DNA of 64,000 bases from Bacteroidales bacterium (GTDB taxonomy: Bacteria; Bacteroidota; Bacteroidia; Bacteroidales; UBA932): NCBI GenBank assembly GCA_017427385.1, contig JAFRSW010000019.1, forward strand, positions 186,001 to 250,000. Direction: 5' to 3'. The position numbers and the translations under genes were made by a program. This document shows positions 58,239-64,000 of this stretch, in pieces. How positions within the stretch are numbered: the stretch's first letter is position 1; every line of letters begins with the position of its first letter. Under the pieces are notes generated by a model. It was not told the DNA's origin and searched no databases. It saw nothing but the letters and a program-made list of their open reading frames with translations.

Positions 58239-59443
58239 TTTTATTCAGGAACATAGGTGAACTCGCCGGCATAGCTCCGGAAGGCCTTCTGCGCAGGCAG
58301 GGAGCGGAGATGGCGGATGCCGGCATCCTTCACGATGCCTGGCTGGCAGTGGAAGATGGTAGAATTGTGGATTATGGGACCGGCCAGGCACCGGAGGCCG
58401 ATGAGGTCATCGACGCCCGTGGCGGCATGATCCTCCCCACCTTTTGCGACAGCCACACTCATCTGGTGTATGCCGGATGCCGCGATGGGGAGTTCCTCGA
58501 CAAGATAAACGGCCTGAGCTACGAGCAGATTGCTGCCCGTGGCGGTGGCATTCTGAACTCCTCCGACCTGCTGAATGCCACGTCGGAAGATGAACTGCTG
58601 GCGCAGTCGATAGAGCGTGTCCGAGAGGTGCTTGCGATGGGCACAGGTGCCCTTGAAATCAAGAGCGGCTACGGACTGAATCCGGAAGGGGAGATGAAGA
58701 TGCTGCGCGTAATCCGCCGCATCCGCGAGAGCGTGCCGGCAAGCGTCCGCGCCACCTTCCTTGGCGCCCACGCGGTGGGCAGAGGATACACCCAGGGCGA
58801 GTATGTGCAGGCGGTGATAGATATGATGCCGCAGGCAGCGGAACTCGCTGATTATGTGGATGTTTTCTGCGACGAAGGCTTCTTCACCCCAGCCGAAACC
58901 GAGCACATCCTAGAGGCCGGAGCGAAGCACGGCCTGCGCGGCAAGATACATGCGAACGAACTGGCAGTCAGCGGGGGAGTTCAGGTGGGAGTGAAGCATA
59001 ACGCCCTGTCGGTAGACCATCTCGAACGCACTACCGACACCGAGATCGAAGCCCTGCGCGGCGCCGAAACCATGCCGGTGATGCTCCCCGGCACATCCTT
59101 CTTCCTCGGCATCCCTTACGGCCGTGCGAAAGATTACATCAAGGCCGGCCTCGGTCTGGCCCTGGCATCCGACTACAATCCGGGTTCATCCCCTTCGGGA
59201 GATATGCGTTTCGTGATGGCCCTCGCCTGCATCCACATGCGCCTGACGCCGGCGGAAGCCCTGAACGCCGTCACCCTGAACGGCGCCTACGCCATGGGCG
59301 TAAGCGACATAACCGGATCCATCACCCGCGGCAAGCGGGCGGATTTCATCCTAACCCGGCCCGGCTGGACGCTCACCAAACTGCCTTATTTGCACCACAC
59401 TCCATACATCCGTTCGGTGTATCTGGAAGGGAAGGAGATTTAA
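58235..59443 (+). CDS. hutI: Imidazolonepropionase
   Basis: This is a 402-residue amidohydrolase that opens imidazolonepropionate to formiminoglutamate, the substrate of ftcD. Metal ligands and motifs are visible: HTH in FCDSHTHLVYAGCRDGEF, ALEIKSGYGLNPEGEMKML, ATFLGAHAVGRGY, KIHANEL, LSVDHLERT and LASDYNPGSSPS. The operon now holds every step from histidine to glutamate (hutH, hutU, hutI, ftcD). It ends the operon; no clear terminator was seen in the 60 bases before the next gene. Confidence 0.96.
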   Translation: MILFRNIGELAGIAPEGLLRRQGAEMADAGILHDAWLAVEDGRIVDYGTGQAPEADEVIDARGGMILPTFCDSHTHLVYAGCRDGEFLDKINGLSYEQIAARGGGILNSSDLLNATSEDELLAQSIERVREVLAMGTGALEIKSGYGLNPEGEMKMLRVIRRIRESVPASVRATFLGAHAVGRGYTQGEYVQAVIDMMPQAAELADYVDVFCDEGFFTPAETEHILEAGAKHGLRGKIHANELAVSGGVQVGVKHNALSVDHLERTTDTEIEALRGAETMPVMLPGTSFFLGIPYGRAKDYIKAGLGLALASDYNPGSSPSGDMRFVMALACIHMRLTPAEALNAVTLNGAYAMGVSDITGSITRGKRADFILTRPGWTLTKLPYLHHTPYIRSVYLEGKEI

Positions 59444-59503
59444 GTTTGGCACGGTTTTGGATTTTTGGTTAAGGTACCATAATGTACTAAATACCAAATT
59501 CTT

Positions 59504-61258
59504 ATGAAACGTTCCATTTTATTGCTTCTCTCATTCGTTGTAACAGCGTGGGGTTGCACACCGGAAAAACTGCCCGGTGAACAAGAAATAATAGAGCAGA
59601 ATACCGATGATGACGAGGGGACCGAAATCCCCATGGTCGGTGATCTCACCAACGATAGCGATGACAACATCGCCAATACTTCTTTCAAGAGCACGATAAC
59701 CATCACTTTCGCCGCCTCCGGCGCTTCAGTCGCGGGGGACGATGCCGGAATCGTGAAGATAAACGGCAACCAGGTTACCGCAACCAATACTGGATCCGAT
59801 GCCATCAAGTATGTGCTTACCGGCACTTCCGACAATGGCTTTTTCAAACTGTACAGCGGCAAGAAACAGGCGCTGGTGCTCAAGGACCTGAACCTGACCA
59901 ACCCGTCCGGCGCAGCCATCAACAACCAGAGCAAGAAACGCACTTTCGTGGTTCTGGAAGGCACCAACAAGCTGGCCGACGGCGCGACCTACACAATTTC
60001 CGGCACCGAAGACCAGAAAGCTGCTTTCTTCAGCGAAGCCCAGCTGATCTTCAGCGGCGACGGTTCCCTTACCGTGACCGCCACCGGCAAGGCCGGCATC
60101 TCTTCAGATGATTACATACGTTTCCTCGGAAAGCAGACGGTGAACGTTACTTCCTCCGCAGGCCATGGCATCCGCGGTAAGGATTATATCCGGGTGGATG
60201 ACGGCATAATCAATGTTGCGGTTTCCGCCGATATGAAGAAAGGTTTCAGCTCCGATTCCCTGGTGCGTATCACCGGCGGTACCACTGTCATGAAAATCAC
60301 CGGAAATGCGGCTTACGACGAAGAAGATCAGGATTACACATCTTCCGGCGGCATCAAGGCGGACAAAGTGTTCGAAATGACCGGCGGCAGCCTCTCCATC
60401 AACAACACCGGCAAGGGAGGAAAGGGCATACGCGTCGGCAGCAGCACAGTGATGGAAACTCTCGGCACAAGCTATGTCACCGGCGGTACTATCGACATTA
60501 CCACAAGCGGCCAGAAACTCTCCTATACGCTTAACGGAACCTCGGATGAAAAGAAATCCAAGGGCATAAAGATAGGCTGGGCGGTCAAGAAGGACGAGCA
60601 TTCATACTCTGATTTCTCCGGTGATTTCGTGGTCGCCGGTGGCAAGATTACAGTCAACTGCTCCAACGCAGAAGCCATCGAGGTGAAAAAGACGCTTACC
60701 ATCAAGGGAGGCGAGGTTTATGCATGGAGCAAGGCGGACGATGCAATCAACACTGCCAGCACCTTCACCATCGAAGACGGCCTGGTGTGCGGCATCTCCC
60801 AGGGCAATGACGGCCTGGACGCAAACGGCAATTTCTATGTCAAGGGCGGCGTTGTGTATGCCTGCGGCAAAGGCTCCCCGGAACTTGCCATCGACGCAAA
60901 TACGGAAGGCAGGTTCAAGCTCTATGTAACCGGTGGCACCATCTTCGCCCTCGGCGGCCTGGAATCCGGCGCCAGCCTCACCCAAGCCTGCTATCAGGCA
61001 TCGTCCTGGAGCACAAATAAGTACTATTCCATCACTGTAGGAGAGGATACTTACGTGTTCAAGACACCGTCCAGCGGCGGTACCAAGCTGGTGGTATCCG
61101 GAGCGTCCAAGCCCGAGGTCAAGTCCAACGTTACCGTGAGCGGCGGCACCGAAATATTCGGAGGTTACGGGGTGGTGAACGGCACCGTGAGCGGAGGATC
61201 TGCAGTCACCCTCAGCACCTACTCCAACAGCGGCGGCGGTCCGGGCGGTCGCTGGTAA
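59504..61258 (+). CDS. Cthe_2159-like carbohydrate-binding beta-helix lipoprotein
   Basis: This is a 584-residue lipoprotein: signal MKRSILLLLSFVVTAWGC with the Cys at residue 18, an acidic linker (EQNTDDDEGTE), then a repeated pattern of short beta strands: ITITFAASGASV, TFVVLEGTNKLAD, KAAFFSEAQLIFSGDGSL, KAGISSDDYIRF, GHGIRGKDYIRVDDG, GIKADKVFEMTGG and TVNCSNAEAIEVKK. This ladder with SGDGSLTVT and GIxSxxx repeats matches the Cthe_2159/DUF4353 family, beta-helix proteins that bind acidic polysaccharides such as polygalacturonate. It ends in a Gly-rich strand set (GGGPGGRW). No carbohydrate-active enzyme sits next to it, and the substrate is an inference from the family. Confidence 0.85.
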   Translation: MKRSILLLLSFVVTAWGCTPEKLPGEQEIIEQNTDDDEGTEIPMVGDLTNDSDDNIANTSFKSTITITFAASGASVAGDDAGIVKINGNQVTATNTGSDAIKYVLTGTSDNGFFKLYSGKKQALVLKDLNLTNPSGAAINNQSKKRTFVVLEGTNKLADGATYTISGTEDQKAAFFSEAQLIFSGDGSLTVTATGKAGISSDDYIRFLGKQTVNVTSSAGHGIRGKDYIRVDDGIINVAVSADMKKGFSSDSLVRITGGTTVMKITGNAAYDEEDQDYTSSGGIKADKVFEMTGGSLSINNTGKGGKGIRVGSSTVMETLGTSYVTGGTIDITTSGQKLSYTLNGTSDEKKSKGIKIGWAVKKDEHSYSDFSGDFVVAGGKITVNCSNAEAIEVKKTLTIKGGEVYAWSKADDAINTASTFTIEDGLVCGISQGNDGLDANGNFYVKGGVVYACGKGSPELAIDANTEGRFKLYVTGGTIFALGGLESGASLTQACYQASSWSTNKYYSITVGEDTYVFKTPSSGGTKLVVSGASKPEVKSNVTVSGGTEIFGGYGVVNGTVSGGSAVTLSTYSNSGGGPGGRW

Positions 61259-61270
61259 CTGAAAGTTATT

Positions 61271-61301
61271 TTTGTTATTAACAAAATAATTCCTATCTTT
61301 G
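61271..61301 (+). promoter_or_regulatory. rpsO: rpsO promoter
   Basis: TTTG at 61271-61274, 19 bases, then TATCTTTG at 61294-61301: a full consensus match. Transcription would start near 61308, giving a leader of about 100 bases. Confidence 0.78.
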
Positions 61302-61307
61302 CGCGCT

Positions 61308-61406
61308 TTTGTTCGAAGTGGCGAACAGCGATTTTACCACATCGGCAACAAGCCTTCCGGTTTTTCCGGGAGATTCCTGATTATTAACATATTAAAAACG
61401 CAAAAC
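61308..61406 (+). promoter_or_regulatory. Structured rpsO 5' leader
   Basis: The region has a GTTCG/CGAAC stem (61311-61315 with 61322-61326), then a CCGG/CCGG stem around TTTTT near 61359-61371, then an AT-rich stretch up to the ATG. In several bacteria S15 binds the rpsO leader and represses its own translation, so this leader may do the same; the sequence alone does not prove it. Confidence 0.45.
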
Positions 61407-61682
61407 ATGGCAGAGTATTTACAGCCGGCGAAAAAGCAGGAAGTTTTCGCAAAGTACGGGAAGTCCAACACCGATACCGGTTCTGCAGAGAGCCAGATCG
61501 CACTGTTCTCCTACCGTATCGCACACCTTACCGAACACGTGAAGGCAAACAAGAAGGACGTGGTTACCCGTCGCAGCCTTCTCCGTCTGGTCGGCAAGCG
61601 CCGTCAGCTCCTCGACTACCTCAAGGAAGTTGACATCGAAAGGTACCGTAATATCGTGAAGGAGCTCGGTCTCCGTCGATAA
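61407..61682 (+). CDS. rpsO: 30S ribosomal protein S15
   Basis: This is a 91-residue primary 16S rRNA-binding protein. The start at 61407 ([14 protein letters not shown]) is chosen because the longer upstream ORF would be translated leader. The core is clear: [67 protein letters not shown]. The gene is slightly longer at the N-terminus than the E. coli protein and carries the conserved rpsO-pnp order with a terminator-like hairpin between. Confidence 0.97.
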   Translation: MAEYLQPAKKQEVFAKYGKSNTDTGSAESQIALFSYRIAHLTEHVKANKKDVVTRRSLLRLVGKRRQLLDYLKEVDIERYRNIVKELGLRR

Positions 61683-61693
61683 GAACGATGCTA

Positions 61694-61725
61694 AGGGATG
61701 GGCCCCGGCCCATCCCTTCATTTTG
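61694..61725 (+). terminator. Terminator or attenuator between rpsO and pnp
   Basis: A 12-base-pair perfect stem, 61694-61705 with 61708-61719 (AAGGGATGGGCC / GGCCCATCCCTT), then CATTTTG. No separate pnp promoter is visible afterwards, so read-through may supply pnp, as in the rpsO-pnp operon of E. coli. Confidence 0.7.
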
Positions 61726-61752
61726 ACGCAAACAAGACGCAATAAAGAAGTA

Positions 61753-64000
61753 ATGAACGTAATTAAGAAACAGATTGTATTGCCCGACGGTCGGGTAATC
61801 GAGATTGAGACCGGCAAACTCGCCAAGCAGGCGGCCGGCTCCGCAGTCGTGAAGATGGGTGGCACCATGTTGCTCGCCACCGTGACCGCAGCTGATGAAG
61901 TGAAAGAAGGAACGGATTTCCTTCCCCTTTCGGTAGACTACCGTGAAAAGTATTACTCCGCTGGGCGTTTCCCCGGAGGTTTTTTGAAAAGAGAGAGCAA
62001 ACCCTCAGACTATGAGGTGCTCATCGCCCGTCTGGTAGACCGTCCCATCCGCCCTCTGTGGCCCGAGGACTTTCACAATGAGATATTTGTCTATGTAAAC
62101 CTGATTTCTGCCGAGAAGGATGTGCAGCCCGATGCCCTCGCAGGCCTGGCAGCCTCCTGCGCCCTCGCAACCTCCGACCTGCCTTTCGGCGGTCCTATTT
62201 CCGAGGTCCGTGTGAGCCGCATCAACGGTGAGTGGGTCATCAACCCCAACTTCAGCCAGATGGCGAATGCCGATATCGAGCTGATGGTTGCCGCTACCGA
62301 AGAGAACATCATGATGGTCGAGGGTGAGATGAAAGAAGTCTCCGAGGCTGACATGCTCGAGGCTATCAAAGTCGCCCACGAAGAGATCAAGAAGCACTGC
62401 CGCGTGCAGAAAGAGCTCATGCACGAGCTCGGCACCGACGGCCCCAAGCGTGACTATCCCCACGATGTTGAGGATGAGGAGCTGAAGGCTGCCGTGCAGA
62501 AGTCCTGCTACGACCGCTGCTACGAGCTTGCCAAGTCCGCAAAGCCCAAGAAGGAGCGTGAGGCCGGCTTCAAGGCCATCAAGGAAGAATTCCTGGCCAC
62601 CATCCCCGAGGAGGAACTCGAGGAGAAGACCCCTATCGTGGAGCGCTACTATCACGAGGTCGAGAAGGAAGCCATGCGTAACCTTATCCTCGACGAAGGC
62701 AAGCGCCTCGACGGCCGTGCCTGCAACGAGGTCCGTCCTATCTGGTGCGAGGTGGATTACCTCCCCTGCGCCCATGGTTCTGCCATCTTCACCCGCGGTG
62801 AGACCCAGTCTCTTGCGACCGTCACCCTCGGCACCAAGATGGATATGAAGGAGATGGACGAAGTCCTGATCCAGGAAGACCAGCAGTTCGTGCTGCACTA
62901 CAACTTCCCTCCGTTCGCCACAGGTGAGGCCAAGCCCATCCGCGCTACCGGACGCCGCGAAATCGGCCACGGCAACCTCGCAATGCGTGCCCTCAAGCCC
63001 GTGGTTCCGCTCGCACCCGAGAATCCTTACGCAGTGCGCGTAGTTTCCGATATCCTCGAATCCAACGGTTCGTCTTCGATGGCTTCCGTCTGCGGCGGCT
63101 GCCTCGCACTGATGGATGCCGGCGTGAAGATCAAGAAGCCCGTCGCAGGTGTTGCAATGGGTCTGATCACCGATGCTGAGCGCCCCAACGACCGTTACGC
63201 CATCCTTACCGACATCCTCGGTGACGAGGATCACCTCGGCGACATGGACTTCAAGGTCACCGGCACCGCCGACGGCATCACCGCCACCCAGATGGATATC
63301 AAGGTCGACGGCCTCAGCTACGAGGTGCTCGCAAAGGCACTCGAGCAGGCCCGCCAGGGACGTATCCACATCATGGGCGAGATGCTCAAGACCATCGCCA
63401 AACCGCGCGAAGACTACAAGCCTTTCGTGCCTCGCATCGAGCAGATCCGCATCCCCGCGGAGTTCATCGGAGCAGTGATCGGAAAGGGCGGCGAGACCAT
63501 CCAGAAGATCCAGAAGGAGACCGGAGCTACCATCAACATCGAGGAAGTTCCCATCCCCGGTACCAACATTACCGAAGGTGTGGTTGATGTCGCCTCCGCC
63601 GATAAGGAAGCAATGCAGAAGGCTCTCGAGTGGATCAAGGGCATCTGCGCTGTTCCCGAGGCAGGACAGGTCTATCACGGAAAGGTGGTCAGCATCCTCG
63701 ATTTCGGTGCATTCGTGGAAATCCTTCCCGGCAAGGAAGGCCTGCTCCATGTGAGCGAGATCGCATGGACCAAGACCGAGAAGGTCGAGGACGTGCTGAG
63801 CGTCGGACAGGAAGTGGATGTAAAGCTTCTTGAGATCGATGCCAAGACCGGCAAGATGCGCCTTTCCATGCGCGCTCTTACCGAGAAGCCCGAAGGCTAT
63901 GTCGAGCCTAAGGGTGGCCGCGGACCTCGCCGTGAAGGCGGAAACGACCGTGGACCCCGCCGCGAAGGTGGCGAGCGCCGCGAACGTCGTGAAGGAGACC
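61753..64000 (+). CDS. pnp: Polyribonucleotide nucleotidyltransferase (PNPase), 3' end outside window
   Basis: This is an open frame of 749 codons running off the window. Two RNase PH-like halves are visible: [21 protein letters not shown] with [17 protein letters not shown] in the first, and [22 protein letters not shown] with [23 protein letters not shown] in the second. These are followed by a KH domain ([20 protein letters not shown]) and an S1 domain ([20 protein letters not shown]). The C-terminal tail is rich in Arg, Gly and Glu ([10 protein letters not shown] repeated) and continues past the edge. It degrades RNA phosphorolytically in the cytoplasm. Confidence 0.97.
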   Translation, partial: MNVIKKQIVLPDGRVIEIETGKLAKQAAGSAVVKMGGTMLLATVTAADEVKEGTDFLPLSVDYREKYYSAGRFPGGFLKRESKPSDYEVLIARLVDRPIRPLWPEDFHNEIFVYVNLISAEKDVQPDALAGLAASCALATSDLPFGGPISEVRVSRINGEWVINPNFSQMANADIELMVAATEENIMMVEGEMKEVSEADMLEAIKVAHEEIKKHCRVQKELMHELGTDGPKRDYPHDVEDEELKAAVQKSCYDRCYELAKSAKPKKEREAGFKAIKEEFLATIPEEELEEKTPIVERYYHEVEKEAMRNLILDEGKRLDGRACNEVRPIWCEVDYLPCAHGSAIFTRGETQSLATVTLGTKMDMKEMDEVLIQEDQQFVLHYNFPPFATGEAKPIRATGRREIGHGNLAMRALKPVVPLAPENPYAVRVVSDILESNGSSSMASVCGGCLALMDAGVKIKKPVAGVAMGLITDAERPNDRYAILTDILGDEDHLGDMDFKVTGTADGITATQMDIKVDGLSYEVLAKALEQARQGRIHIMGEMLKTIAKPREDYKPFVPRIEQIRIPAEFIGAVIGKGGETIQKIQKETGATINIEEVPIPGTNITEGVVDVASADKEAMQKALEWIKGICAVPEAGQVYHGKVVSILDFGAFVEILPGKEGLLHVSEIAWTKTEKVEDVLSVGQEVDVKLLEIDAKTGKMRLSMRALTEKPEGYVEPKGGRGPRREGGNDRGPRREGGERRERREGD

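Noticed and set aside
59444-59503. Regulatory palindrome GGTACC/GTAC near 59,470-59,490 before the carbohydrate-binding gene
   Set aside because: Too short and without a matching promoter element to support a regulatory claim.

Overview
The window looks like chromosomal DNA of a member of the Bacteroidota, most likely order Bacteroidales, with a fairly GC-rich coding style. The evidence is two SusC/SusD outer-membrane nutrient pairs, several promoters of the Bacteroidota type (TTTG, about 19-21 bases, TAnnTTTG), a single-cysteine DksA-like protein encoded between ileS and lspA, a glycogen operon with GH57 and GH133-type enzymes, and many Lol-type lipoproteins. I cannot name the genus with confidence. 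Shine-Dalgarno sequences are mostly absent, with a few clear exceptions. No transposase, phage gene, CRISPR array or rRNA was seen.

Layout. 1-10002: a polysaccharide or glycan utilisation locus with a truncated SusC tail, SusD, a second and unusually short SusC, a second SusD, and a secreted GH2 glycosidase resembling exo-beta-glucosaminidases and beta-mannosidases. 10011-13315: a surface lipoprotein with a fimbrillin-like N-terminal part, a small secreted or membrane protein, and a convergent secreted protein of unknown function. 13365-28231: housekeeping genes (dnaX, lptB, a sigma-54-type response regulator, cmk, ispH, efp, a DUF4783 gene, rlmH, a very large NtrY-like kinase, engB, prs, a small membrane protein, der, xseA, xseB). 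28228-37182: a tightly overlapped glycogen operon (branching enzyme, debranching enzyme, glycogen synthase-like GT, GH57, phosphorylase). 37173-45637: ribF, greA, a HIT protein, a degenerate thioredoxin-like lipoprotein, tsaB and cvpA on the minus strand, then ileS-dksA-lspA. 45728-49447 (minus): a beta-barrel protein, a large EF-hand membrane protein and an endonuclease/exonuclease/phosphatase-family lipoprotein. 49594-49678: tRNA-Ser(TGA), followed by about 560 bases of repeat-rich non-coding DNA. 50261-53025: an Ig-like lipoprotein, a membrane protein and a small winged-helix regulator. 53068-59443: a complete histidine-to-glutamate operon (ftcD fusion, hutU, hutH, hutI). 59504-61258: a Cthe_2159-like carbohydrate-binding lipoprotein. 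61407-end: rpsO and the start of pnp.

The genes work together in three main blocks. The SusCD/GH2 block captures, imports and trims an extracellular glycan. The glycogen block stores and remobilises glucose. The hut block converts histidine to glutamate, with formimino transfer to folate. Translational coupling is heavy: at least eight gene pairs overlap by ATGA.

The most unusual observations are these. A 29-base repeat encoding CHSERS-type peptides lies in frame inside two essential genes, tsaB and ileS. The spacer downstream of tRNA-Ser holds three families of direct and inverted repeats. Back-to-back divergent promoters near 49,500 share an inverted TTTG element. The sigma-54-type activator lacks a DNA-binding domain. 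Several membrane or secreted proteins have no function I can assign. Nothing here is a clear new defence or mobile system. All identifications come from reading motifs by eye; no database search was run.
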